From: a virus
Reading direction: 5' to 3' (one strand)
Virus record (IMG/VR): IMGVR_UViG_3300023440_000007
Span: 1 to 61,254 of that record
DNA: 61,254 nt
Shown one piece after another: positions 1-6,730 of this stretch. The notes under the pieces are model-generated. The model made no database searches and had not been told where the DNA came from. It worked only from the letters and a program-made list of their open reading frames with translations. The position numbers were made by a program, and so were the translations under genes. Numbering within the stretch: the first letter of the stretch is position 1; each line of letters begins with the position of its first letter.

Positions 1-337
1 AGAGGCTGAGAGCCTTCTGCCTGATCTCTAGAGGATACTTCTGTAACTGAGAAGACTTTACATATTTCCTTGAGCCTCTGTTATTAGAGACTCGGATGAA
101 CAGCCTCCAAGAAGTTGAACCGACACCCTGACCAACTTTATTGACGACGGCCCTGAGCCACGGCATACTATTATAGCTCTTCAAAAGCTCAGTCGTCCCG
201 AGCCTTGGAGGCGTGCTCTTACTTCCTATGAAAGAGACGCTTCCAGATGGAGATATAGAAAGCCCAGCTCCAGAAGCCTTTGAAGAACGTCCAAAGACGT
301 TAGACAATACTCTAGAGAAGAAATTCTCTTTTGCCAT
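1..337 (-). CDS. Portal protein, N-terminal part (runs off left edge)
   Basis: The 112 visible residues begin MAKENFFSRVLSNVFG. A later segment reads LKSYNSMPWLRAVVNKVGQG, the helix typical of HK97-type portal proteins (a run of small and aromatic residues followed by W-L-R-A-V-V-N). The portal forms the dodecameric ring at the capsid vertex through which DNA is packaged. The ATG is at 337-335 and no in-frame stop occurs before the window edge, so the C-terminal bulk is missing. TerL lies at the other end of the window, which suits a circular or permuted genome. The assignment rests on motif resemblance only. Confidence 0.72.
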   Translation of the reverse strand, partial: MAKENFFSRVLSNVFGRSSKASGAGLSISPSGSVSFIGSKSTPPRLGTTELLKSYNSMPWLRAVVNKVGQGVGSTSWRLFIRVSNNRGSRKYVKSSQLQKYPLEIRQKALSL

Positions 338-419
338 GATCTACTGATGCATTCCAATAGAATCGTTCTTTGCAGTATATCTTAACACAATCAGTATGCC
401 AATCGTTATGGAGAATTAA

Positions 420-761
420 ATGTTTCTAGACGCGAAAAGGAGATGGCTGAAAGCACTGGAATCTGGGAACTACAAAAAGGGCCGGTATGGATTACGGACT
501 AGAGACACATACTGCGCCACAGGAGTATTATGCGACATCTATAGAGCTTATATAGGAGGAGAATGGGTAGAATCTAAGAAGAATTCTGGTATGTTCAGAC
601 TGAACGTAAAAGGTCAATATTACATATCGTACATACCAGAGGAGATATTAGAACTTACTGGGCTGAGCAAAGAAGACGTAGACATGATACAAAAGATAAA
701 TGACAGCAGCGAAGACGAAGACTTCAGCCAGGCAATAAGATACATTAAGAGCATGCTCTAG
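420..761 (+). CDS. Small phage protein with YCATGVLCD motif
   Basis: 113 aa. It carries RDTYCATGVLCDIYRAYIG at about residues 28-46 and a C-terminal KINDSSEDEDFSQAIRYI segment. This order (W-x-x-A-L-x-S-G, then YC-x-x-GVLCD, then a conserved ND-S element) is found in small proteins of many unrelated phages whose role is unknown. A GGAGA ribosome site precedes the ATG. The gene stands alone between the leftward portal and a perfect terminator hairpin, so it is probably transcribed on its own. Confidence 0.75.
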   Translation: MFLDAKRRWLKALESGNYKKGRYGLRTRDTYCATGVLCDIYRAYIGGEWVESKKNSGMFRLNVKGQYYISYIPEEILELTGLSKEDVDMIQKINDSSEDEDFSQAIRYIKSML

Positions 762-762
762 C

Positions 763-797
763 AAAAAAGATGGGGCCGAAAGGCCCCATTAAGTTTA
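763..797 (+). terminator. Intrinsic terminator
   Basis: Perfect 8-bp stem ATGGGGCC / GGCCCCAT (770-777 and 782-789) closed by a GAAA tetraloop, preceded by an A-tract (763-768) and followed by TTAAGTTT. It ends the gene at 420-761. Confidence 0.8.
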
Positions 798-1065
798 CAG
801 GGAGGCTTGTAGGTAGGACACCTACAGACGGGAGAATCCGCCTCTGATGAGAATACAATACACCGAGAACTACACAACCGCAAGACTATATCTCTGTGCG
901 CTGCACCTCCTCAGTAGCTTGCTGAGAAAAGCGATGTGTGGATGCAGCATAGGCCAACAATGCATGACAAGCCCAAGAAGCCTATGCTGCTCGCGGACCC
1001 CACACAAGCCCGGAAAGGAGTCTTGAGCTTGATCCAAGCACCTGCAGAGGACACATATAAATACA
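795..1065. ncRNA. Structured non-coding RNA candidate
   Basis: No convincing ORF. The stretch contains GTAGGT-aggac-ACCTAC, CTCAG (910-914)/CTGAG (922-926), and an exact 11-bp stem GCAGCATAGGC (944-954)/GCCTATGCTGC (980-990). That stem is nested inside TGTGTGG (935-941)/CCACACA (1000-1006). Nested long stems in a gene-free stretch next to tRNA genes suggest a folded RNA. Strand and family are unknown. Confidence 0.45.
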
Positions 1066-1093
1066 CAAGCAAAATCCGTTCTGTGAAGAACAA

Positions 1094-1411
1094 CTATAGT
1101 CTTTCATATTCTTCGTCGTCAGAAGGACCGCCCGTCACTTCCAAAAAGCTCCTAAGAGAATCATTCTCTATGTCTTTCATGCATCTTATGACGCACTTCC
1201 AATAGACGTCTCCTTCCTGAGTAGTAAAATACGGTCTGAAAGGAAACCTCACATATGAGAACTCTCCAACATACTTCTTTGTAGAAGACATATATCTATC
1301 GACATATACCATCTTCTTATAAGACGGTACTCCGACCATGTGCCCACGTTTGTCCGATAAGTCCTTTATGTTGGAGAACATCATACCTCCTGAGTCGGAT
1401 AAATTTTCCAT
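1094..1411 (-). CDS. EGYW-family small protein
   Basis: 105 aa. The motif is TTQEGDVYWKCVIRCM at about residues 63-78, preceded by FPFRPYF. The tail after the motif is unusually long and ends in an acidic DDEEYE stretch. It is the distal gene of the leftward run, and its start overlaps the end of the next upstream gene by 31 nt. Confidence 0.75.
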   Translation of the reverse strand: MENLSDSGGMMFSNIKDLSDKRGHMVGVPSYKKMVYVDRYMSSTKKYVGEFSYVRFPFRPYFTTQEGDVYWKCVIRCMKDIENDSLRSFLEVTGGPSDDEEYERL

Positions 1412-1563
1412 CCTTTCCTACCGCAATATCCTATCAACCATTTCATGTCCTTACCTATAGCCCACTTCAGTATTGGAGCTGCGTCTATGATCTCATCATT
1501 GTCCGACACAATTATGCCAGCACAGAAATATCCAGAATCTACTGTTATTACTGACTCATCCAT
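1381..1563 (-). CDS. Small phage protein, AAPILKW...KGWKI type
   Basis: 60 aa, not an EGYW member. The order is an N-terminal V-x-x-G-Y-F-x-A-G-I strand, then IDAAPILKWAIGKD, then a C-terminal GRKGWKI. Small phage and prophage proteins with the same three elements are common; their role is unknown. It lies immediately downstream of tRNA-Arg, and its ATG is 23 nt from the tRNA 3' end, so it probably sits on the tRNA transcript. Confidence 0.75.
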   Translation of the reverse strand: MDESVITVDSGYFCAGIIVSDNDEIIDAAPILKWAIGKDMKWLIGYCGRKGWKIYPTQEV

Positions 1564-1585
1564 AGAACTGACAATTTTCTCATAT

Positions 1586-1661
1586 TGGCCCTCCCTCTAG
1601 GATTCGAACCTAGAACCTACGGTTTAGAAGACCGTTGCTCTATCCATTGAGCTAAGGGAGG
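1586..1661 (-). tRNA. tRNA-Arg(UCU)
   Basis: Complete cloverleaf on the minus strand. Acceptor CCTCCCT (1661-1655) pairs with AGGGAGG (1596-1590), discriminator G, CCA encoded (1588-1586). The anticodon loop CTTCTAA is flanked by ACGGT/ACCGT and gives UCU. The T-loop TTCGAAT is canonical. Its 5' part also contains the stop codon of the overlapping gene 1652-1903. Confidence 0.95.
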
Positions 1662-1903
1662 AAGAGTTCTCTAATAATAAGGAATGAATCTGACCTAATT
1701 CCATGAACATTAATCCTATCAGCGCTGAATATAGACTTGACAACCTGCTGCCAATACATATGGCCTTCACGAGTCTTCCTTAGAGAAAATGGGAACACTG
1801 CTCCAGATACAGACGTCCTTTCATCAGATGTAAAAGGCATATAGTGGACCTTGAAAGTCTTCAAGACTTCAGGACTATCATATAGCAATGAAAAGCTTCT
1901 CAT
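1652..1903 (-). CDS. EGYW-family small protein embedded between two tRNAs
   Basis: 83 aa with motif KTREGHMYWQQVVKSI and an FPFSLR lead-in. The ATG shares its A with the last base of the tRNA-Leu CCA end (CC-ATG), and the TAG stop lies inside the 5' part of tRNA-Arg. Maturation of either tRNA would therefore cut this message. Translation must precede processing, or the tRNA ends define the mRNA ends. Confidence 0.72.
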   Translation of the reverse strand: MRSFSLLYDSPEVLKTFKVHYMPFTSDERTSVSGAVFPFSLRKTREGHMYWQQVVKSIFSADRINVHGIRSDSFLIIRELFLP

Positions 1904-1979
1904 GGTGCCCGTCCTGGGACTCGAACCCAGACTTGCGAGATTTTAAGTCTCGCTCCTCTGCCAATTGGGATAGACGGGC
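1903..1979 (-). tRNA. tRNA-Leu(UAA), short variable loop
   Basis: Acceptor GCCCGTC (1979-1973) pairs with GACGGGC (1913-1907), discriminator A, encoded CCA (1905-1903). The anticodon stem-loop CGAGA-CTTAAAA-TCTCG gives UAA, and the T-arm is CTGGG-TTCGAGT-CCCAG. The variable region is only about 5 nt, whereas bacterial tRNA-Leu normally has a long variable arm. It is therefore a class I-like leucine tRNA or has altered charging. Confidence 0.88.
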
Positions 1980-1984
1980 ATTAA

Positions 1985-2236
1985 TCACCACTTGTCTACC
2001 CTAACAAGATACGCATTAGGAGAATTGGAAAAGAATCTCATCCTACTTATATCAATCATATTTGTCATACTATACAGGACGCCTGACCAATAGTCAAATC
2101 CCTCAACCGAGTCTTCCAAGGAGAATGGACAAACAATCGTATGAGTCTCCCTGAGGTCGAAATTGACAAATCTAAATACTCTAGACCTGATCATTCTTTT
2201 ACGACTATGAGTCCATCTCTTCATGGAGCTACCCAA
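1985..2236 (-). CDS. EGYW-family small protein
   Basis: 83 aa. The motif is divergent, EDSVEGFDYWSGVLYSM (V for R before EG), after CPFSLE. The gene starts inside the end of the next gene (16-nt overlap) and stops 5 nt before tRNA-Leu. Confidence 0.72.
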   Translation of the reverse strand: MGSSMKRWTHSRKRMIRSRVFRFVNFDLRETHTIVCPFSLEDSVEGFDYWSGVLYSMTNMIDISRMRFFSNSPNAYLVRVDKW

Positions 2237-2493
2237 TAGTACAAATACTCATCCACATCTTTCATTTCAACGATCCTATACTGTGCACCTAGAAATCTAG
2301 AAAATACTTCTAGCCAATATGTCTCACCTTCATTAGAAGTAACTATTGGAAAAGGAGACAATACGAAGTACTCAAATCCATTGGGCGGGGAAGAAGTGCA
2401 TACTATATTCACTGTCTGATACATGTATATGTTCAATACGGATTCTATCTCTCTAAGAGATGAATAAAATCTTCTTTTCTTACAAGAATCCAT
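2221..2493 (-). CDS. EGYW-family small protein
   Basis: 90 aa; motif TSNEGETYWLEVFSRFL after LSPFPI. It begins within the last codons of the 2480-2713 gene (14-nt overlap), which implies translational coupling. Confidence 0.72.
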   Translation of the reverse strand: MDSCKKRRFYSSLREIESVLNIYMYQTVNIVCTSSPPNGFEYFVLSPFPIVTSNEGETYWLEVFSRFLGAQYRIVEMKDVDEYLYYWVAP

Positions 2494-2713
2494 TAGAACA
2501 CAAACAAAAGAATACTCTCTTCCAGTATTGCTTACCCTCTCTCAGGACGTCTATGTAAAATGGCAGATTAATCTCTCTGTAATAGTATCTTCTAGCATCA
2601 TTTGTGTCCTGCTCATAATAGCAGAAGACCGGGACATATCTATTCCTTCCTATAGGCTTTCCTCTAACATGAGAATATTCATATCTAACTAATTCATTAC
2701 CCATCAAAAACAC
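2480..2713 (-). CDS. EGYW-family small protein
   Basis: 77 aa; LPFYIDVLREGKQYWKRVFF, ending 10 residues later with a Cys-rich FFCLCSNGFL tail. The N-terminus is rich in Arg and Tyr. It overlaps its upstream neighbour by 10 nt. Confidence 0.75.
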   Translation of the reverse strand: MFLMGNELVRYEYSHVRGKPIGRNRYVPVFCYYEQDTNDARRYYYREINLPFYIDVLREGKQYWKRVFFCLCSNGFL

Positions 2714-2916
2714 CTCTCCCCTATAGAGTCAAAGACATAATACCAATATGAATTGCCCTCCCTGGAAACATTAGAGGAAAACGGAGCCAGATGCGAATTC
2801 TTCCTATTGATAGGCTGCGCAGGAATTGCAATGAATCTGCGACCGTCTTTATAGATTATCCAATACTTCCTGCCATGCATATAGACTTTCTTTAAGACCT
2901 TTGTCATATCAAACAT
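2704..2916 (-). CDS. EGYW-family small protein
   Basis: 70 aa; APFSSNVSREGNSYWYYVFD. A basic N-terminus (MFDMTKVLKKVYMHGRKYW) precedes a short beta-type segment, then the motif. It is separated from the next upstream gene by 4 nt. Confidence 0.75.
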   Translation of the reverse strand: MFDMTKVLKKVYMHGRKYWIIYKDGRRFIAIPAQPINRKNSHLAPFSSNVSREGNSYWYYVFDSIGERCF

Positions 2917-2920
2917 CCAA

Positions 2921-3118
2921 TCAAAAAATCAGATAACAAGCATCCCTACTGATGTCTGAGATAGACCTGAAAACTGAGTTCCAATATAAATTGCCTTCCC
3001 TTGTGATAGAAGAATCGAATGGAGCCGATACTGATTCTATATATCTGTAATCACTTCCTCTGTCTATACCCTTCCTATGATATCTGATCATAAGAATTGG
3101 AGGAAAAGTCTCACTCAT
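2921..3118 (-). CDS. EGYW-family small protein
   Basis: 65 aa; APFDSSITREGNLYWNSVFR then SISDI. The APF-x-S-x-[I/V]-[S/T]-R-E-G run matches the preceding gene closely, so the two look like recent duplicates. The start overlaps the stop of the next gene (ATGA). Confidence 0.77.
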   Translation of the reverse strand: MSETFPPILMIRYHRKGIDRGSDYRYIESVSAPFDSSITREGNLYWNSVFRSISDISRDACYLIF

Positions 3119-3297
3119 CTAGTGAGACTAACCCTGGAAAAGTCTATCATCTCAGAGTCATTTCTATAAGCTATTATAGAGAAAATGTGATCCCAATATG
3201 ACCTGCCCTCTCTAGTGAGATTGATATCAAAAGCAAGGTATGGATACCTATAAACTATGTGATCCTTATGTATTACCGTAGACATCGAAACGGTCAT
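3115..3297 (-). CDS. EGYW-family small protein
   Basis: 60 aa; LAFDINLTREGRSYWDHIFS. Coupled by ATGA overlaps on both sides. Confidence 0.77.
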   Translation of the reverse strand: MTVSMSTVIHKDHIVYRYPYLAFDINLTREGRSYWDHIFSIIAYRNDSEMIDFSRVSLTR

Positions 3298-3500
3298 CTA
3301 TTGGGGTATGATTGTCTGATAGAAAGAGTGCATTGGCCGTATTTGAGTATAGTCTCATGCTCATCAATCTCTGTAAGAGAATGAAAGACGTGCTTCCAAT
3401 ACCCATCACCTTCTACAGCCAGACTTATATCGAAAGGAATCTCATAGCTTTTGTATAGAAATCCACCAGATGAGACTTCCTTTTTAGTCCATGCGAACAT
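3294..3500 (-). CDS. EGYW-family small protein
   Basis: 68 aa; IPFDISLAVEGDGYWKHVFH then SLTEI. The basic residue before EG is replaced by V. A 60-nt gap to the next gene breaks the overlapping chain here. Confidence 0.75.
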   Translation of the reverse strand: MFAWTKKEVSSGGFLYKSYEIPFDISLAVEGDGYWKHVFHSLTEIDEHETILKYGQCTLSIRQSYPNR

Positions 3501-3560
3501 GAGAACAAACTCTTCACAATATCTACAGGATATACGACTGCAAAACCAAGTCTGTGCAGA

Positions 3561-3836
3561 TTATGACTCTATATGATCATAATATACAGAAGATATATGA
3601 CGCATGATACGCTCTAAGTGATGATTCAGATGAAGATAGGAATAATCTGGCAGACTCCTTAGAACATATCTCCAATAGTACTTGCCTTCTTGGGCTCTGT
3701 CCATAGCGAATGGAAGCCTGAGCCCTCCTCTGAAATCAAACTTGTTTATTGCCGGTCTGTTGTCAACGAATATGCAGACGTGGGTTCTCGCACCGTTAGA
3801 GTATGTTATATACATGGACTTCTTGTATTTCTTCAT
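3561..3836 (-). CDS. EGYW-family small protein
   Basis: 91 aa; LPFAMDRAQEGKYYWRYVLR then SLPDYS. It has a longer N-terminal domain and a His-rich tail (LHLNHHLERIMRH). Its start overlaps the stop of the next gene. Confidence 0.73.
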   Translation of the reverse strand: MKKYKKSMYITYSNGARTHVCIFVDNRPAINKFDFRGGLRLPFAMDRAQEGKYYWRYVLRSLPDYSYLHLNHHLERIMRHISSVYYDHIES

Positions 3837-4090
3837 GAAGATTCCCTAAGATCGAAAAATCTATTGCAGAGTTGTAGGATATCCAAGTCGTAGAGTCTTA
3901 TGAAGACATACTTCCAAAATAGAGGATGCTCCCTGCACAACCGAAAATCGGCAGGGATATACACTTCATCGTATACGACCTGCTGTTCATCTATGACTAT
4001 GAGCACAGGCTTTGAGTACTCTGTCGTATACTTCTCCATCTCTATGGAGTATGAGAAGAAAGACCTCTCAAGCCTGTGGTTGCTTATCAT
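3833..4090 (-). CDS. EGYW-family member with degenerate motif
   Basis: 85 aa. The motif reads RLCREHPLFWKYVFIRLYDL: EH-P-L-F-W replaces EG-x-x-Y-W, while the flanking F-R-L and V-F-x-R-L positions are kept. This is the clearest case of the glycine and tyrosine being lost, and it is useful for testing which residues matter. Confidence 0.65.
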   Translation of the reverse strand: MISNHRLERSFFSYSIEMEKYTTEYSKPVLIVIDEQQVVYDEVYIPADFRLCREHPLFWKYVFIRLYDLDILQLCNRFFDLRESS

Positions 4091-4292
4091 CAGTATTCAT
4101 CTTCCTATGTATGCGCCAATAGACCTCTAGCCAGTACTCTGCTCCTTCTCTGAACATATTATATCCAATCCAATTCATCCAGTCTATGGGAATATTCACA
4201 TTATCATGCACATGATCAGAGATATAGCTCTCAAGCTCCTTGTCCATACATTCTGGGATATAGGAATAGTCGTCTAACTTTACCCATCTCAT
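4068..4292 (-). CDS. EGYW-family small protein, MKWV/WRIHR subfamily
   Basis: 74 aa; begins MRWVKLDDYSYIPE and carries NMFREGAEYWLEVYWRIHR. It belongs with 5370-5600 and 5575-5793 by the shared M-[R/K]-W start, a W-I-x-x-x-G segment and the WRIHR ending. Confidence 0.77.
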   Translation of the reverse strand: MRWVKLDDYSYIPECMDKELESYISDHVHDNVNIPIDWMNWIGYNMFREGAEYWLEVYWRIHRKMNTDDKQPQA

Positions 4293-4477
4293 ACTTCTAG
4301 TATCTTCTTATATCTGATGAAGACTTGTCTCCAATAGTCATCTCCTTCACGCGTCCTGGCATATGCGAATGGAGTGACCGCCCATAGCTCCCATGACCCC
4401 AGCTTATCTGCAAGACCTACGAACACGCTTCCTTGAGGATTGATATAGGATATATGTGAACAGAAATGCTTCTTCAT
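4289..4477 (-). CDS. EGYW-family small protein
   Basis: 62 aa; TPFAYARTREGDDYWRQVFI then RYKKI. The N-terminus contains a GSVFVGLADKLGSWEL strand-like region. ATGA overlap with the downstream gene. Confidence 0.77.
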   Translation of the reverse strand: MKKHFCSHISYINPQGSVFVGLADKLGSWELWAVTPFAYARTREGDDYWRQVFIRYKKILEV

Positions 4478-4499
4478 ACATAGTCTCCATATGTAGAAA

Positions 4500-4745
4500 T
4501 CAATTCCTCTGAGATATGAAAGTCTGTATGTCTTGGATCTCCCTTTCTATGATCTTACCTGTTACGCATAACCAGTACTGAATGCCTTCTCTGGATCTAG
4601 CAGGTAAGAATGGGAATAGAAGATCTTCGCTCCAATCTTCTCCATAATATGTAAAGAACGTCTCAGATTTGTGCTCGCTGCGCCAGAAGAATCCAGCATA
4701 GTCTACCCTCCCATCTGATAGAATCTTCTTGACTATCGTTCTCAT
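4500..4745 (-). CDS. EGYW-family small protein
   Basis: 81 aa; LPARSREGIQYWLCVTGKII. The upstream 55 nt contain an AGATCCAAATTTT segment that resembles repeats at 6.88-7.03 kb and may be a leftward control element. Confidence 0.73.
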   Translation of the reverse strand: MRTIVKKILSDGRVDYAGFFWRSEHKSETFFTYYGEDWSEDLLFPFLPARSREGIQYWLCVTGKIIEREIQDIQTFISQRN

Positions 4746-4799
4746 GATCCAGATCCAAATTTTATTTGTGTGAAATTTCCTAGAAAATAGATGCCCTCC

Positions 4800-5009
4800 T
4801 CAGGTTCTCGCTATGCGTCTATATAGATACCCTAGCCTATTCTGACCTGTAATGCGGTAGATCCTCCTGTAAATGCAATCCCAGTACTTTGGACCTTCCC
4901 TGGAAAAGTCGGGAACGAATGGAGAATAGATCACTCCTTCCCCTAAATAGATTGGACAAAGACTAGGACTCTTCCTGAGCCTATCGTCTAGAGGCTTGAA
5001 TTTTATCAT
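4800..5009 (-). CDS. EGYW-family small protein
   Basis: 69 aa; VPDFSREGPKYWDCIYRRIY. Followed by a 54-nt gap without a gene. Confidence 0.75.
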   Translation of the reverse strand: MIKFKPLDDRLRKSPSLCPIYLGEGVIYSPFVPDFSREGPKYWDCIYRRIYRITGQNRLGYLYRRIART

Positions 5010-5056
5010 AGAGTCACTGCTTCAACGCTCTGACTTATTGAATAGATCTGTCCAGC

Positions 5057-5386
5057 TCAATCCCCAGAACTCTTCCCCTTATCATCCTTTTTCTGTTGTT
5101 GTCGAACTTCACCAATGACCCAGAACGATGACCAGTGACACGTGAATCTGTTGAATGCGACACAGTGATAGGCTTTATAGCCGTCTTTTGCGACATATTC
5201 TTTCCAAAACCTTATCTCATTGACTTTCTTGAACAAATCTTGTTTAATTTCAACATCTTCTACATATCTGAATTTATACGGTTCAAGCCAGATCCAATAC
5301 TCTCCTATCTTCACTGGAATCACAGCGTATCTATGTATGTATTCCTGTCTAGTAGACCTCTTCTTTACTTCAGCCTTGAATCTCAT
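5057..5386 (-). CDS. Small phage protein (EYWIWLEPYKF type)
   Basis: 109 aa, not an EGYW member despite its position. The core is VKIGEYWIWLEPYKFRYVE followed by KVNEIRFWKEYVAKDG and a Lys/Gln-rich hydrophilic tail (RQQQKKDDKGKSSGD). Short phage proteins with an EYWIWLE-x-Y segment are familiar but uncharacterised. Its start overlaps the neighbouring EGYW gene by 17 nt, so it is part of the same leftward unit. Confidence 0.7.
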   Translation of the reverse strand: MRFKAEVKKRSTRQEYIHRYAVIPVKIGEYWIWLEPYKFRYVEDVEIKQDLFKKVNEIRFWKEYVAKDGYKAYHCVAFNRFTCHWSSFWVIGEVRQQQKKDDKGKSSGD

Positions 5387-5600
5387 CTCTCATTCCCAAG
5401 AGCCTATGAATCCTCCAATACACATCAGACCAATATTCACTGCCTTCTCTGAACCTGCATACTCCGACCAGAGCTATCCAGTTTATGTAGCCACATGCAT
5501 CAAATCTGTGAGAATCGACGTACTGAGCAAGGTCTTCATCTTGACTGTAGAATCTATATTCAGAATACCCAGATTCATTTATTTCCATTATCCACTTCAT
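5370..5600 (-). CDS. EGYW-family small protein, MKWV/WRIHR subfamily
   Basis: 76 aa; MKWIMEINESG start, NWIALVG, then FREGSEYWSDVYWRIHRLLG. Overlaps the next gene by 26 nt. Confidence 0.78.
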   Translation of the reverse strand: MKWIMEINESGYSEYRFYSQDEDLAQYVDSHRFDACGYINWIALVGVCRFREGSEYWSDVYWRIHRLLGMRDEIQG

Positions 5601-5793
5601 TCAAGAGCCTGTGAATCCTCCAGAATACTTCAAGCCAGTATTCCCATCCTTCTCTGAATTTCTCATATCCTACCGCCGCTATCCATTCTGCATATTCACA
5701 TCTCTCATATCTGTTCTTTTTGACGTATTCATCCAACTCCGCATCATTGGAATGCGGATCATATAGAGCAGATCCAGTTTTTACCCACTTCAT
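5575..5793 (-). CDS. EGYW-family small protein, MKWV/WRIHR subfamily
   Basis: 72 aa; MKWVKTGSALYDPHSNDAE, then EWIAAVG and FREGWEYWLEVFWRIHRLLN. Together with 5370-5600 it gives the best consensus of this branch and marks the promoter-proximal end of the run. Confidence 0.78.
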   Translation of the reverse strand: MKWVKTGSALYDPHSNDAELDEYVKKNRYERCEYAEWIAAVGYEKFREGWEYWLEVFWRIHRLLNEVDNGNK

Positions 5794-5844
5794 TTATAAG
5801 ATATATTCTCTAGATCTATGTCCTAGGATAATATTTTACAGAAC

Positions 5845-6345
5845 TCAGAATATTTCCATAAAGGATTTTATGAACTCTACTGCGACCTGCGGCACGATCG
5901 CGTTCCCATAGGCGCGCAGTCGTCCCACTCGGTTGGGTATCCCATGAGCCAGCGGGAATGAGCCGGGTTCAATACGTCTCGCTTTTCCGTCTCTGCACCA
6001 TACGAGTTCGTACTCGTCCCAGAAACCAGAGTTACTTGCATACTTAGGGGTTTCCCTCTTCTTTGTTTCCAGCGTCTCTGATTGAATTCGTCCGATGCCT
6101 TCTCGCTTTTGTAGTCTCTTGCCGTTGGCGTCGCCCAACCGCTCAGATCTATTAAATGAACTATGTCTTCTACTGACCATTGTCTCTTCTTTTTGCTTAG
6201 ATCCCTCTTCCTGCCTGTTTCTGTAGCGCAGGGAGTCGGCCACCCACCAAAGCCTTTGTCGGATGTGCGGCGCGCCGACGCTCGCAGCGCAGATATCTGC
6301 GGTCCCGACGGCATATCCCATCTTTTCCAAGTCAGAGCGTACTCT
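5845..6345 (-). CDS. DNA cytosine-C5 methyltransferase, C-terminal part (after +1 frameshift)
   Basis: Read after skipping one base at the UAG that ends the upstream frame, this segment starts [20 protein letters not shown]. It contains motif VIII ([13 protein letters not shown]), a hydrophilic target-recognition region, and motif X ([18 protein letters not shown]), about 166 aa. Joined to 6344-6730 it gives a methyltransferase of about 294 aa, normal for small phage Dcm-type enzymes that methylate cytosine C5 using S-adenosylmethionine. Upstream the frame is open to 6552, but no start is needed if a frameshift occurs. The alternative is a pseudogene or assembly error. Confidence 0.75.
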   Translation of the reverse strand, partial: RVRSDLEKMGYAVGTADICAASVGAPHIRQRLWWVADSLRYRNRQEEGSKQKEETMVSRRHSSFNRSERLGDANGKRLQKREGIGRIQSETLETKKRETPKYASNSGFWDEYELVWCRDGKARRIEPGSFPLAHGIPNRVGRLRAYGNAIVPQVAVEFIKSFMEIF

Positions 6346-6730
6346 AGAGCCATACCCTTCCATCCTTCGAAGCAACCTGCTCTCCAAACACCGTTGGAGG
6401 TTTGCACTCAAGTATGATCTGTTTCCATACCGGCCATAGATGCCTTGGGTCTTTCTCAGCTTGTCGCTTCCCTGCGGCCGAGAACGGCTGACAAGGACAT
6501 GATCCTGTCCATACTTTCTTTCCTTCAGGCCATCCAGCAATTTCAAGCGCATAGGCCCATCCTCCTATCCCAGCAAAGAAGTGGCATTGAACATAATCAT
6601 CAAGAGCTCCAACATCTATGTCTTCTATACTCCTATTGTCTATATATCCTTCTTGTATGAGCCCTTCCTTCATCAAATTCTCAAGCCATCTACACACATA
6701 CGGATCATTGTCATTGTAATACGCAGCCAT
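6344..6730 (-). CDS. DNA cytosine-C5 methyltransferase, N-terminal part
   Basis: 128 aa holding motif I ([18 protein letters not shown], AdoMet binding), motif IV with the catalytic cysteine ([10 protein letters not shown]) and a motif VI equivalent ([11 protein letters not shown]). It ends VWL-stop exactly where relatives continue. The final codons are CUC UAG A, a plausible +1 slippage site like the RF2 frameshift (CUU UGA). A slip would place the ribosome in the frame of 5845-6345. Confidence 0.82.
   Translation of the reverse strand: MAAYYNDNDPYVCRWLENLMKEGLIQEGYIDNRSIEDIDVGALDDYVQCHFFAGIGGWAYALEIAGWPEGKKVWTGSCPCQPFSAAGKRQAEKDPRHLWPVWKQIILECKPPTVFGEQVASKDGRVWL

Noticed and set aside
911-1093. 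Leftward hydrophobic 60-codon frame
   Set aside because: TTG start without ribosome site, inside the nested-stem RNA candidate.
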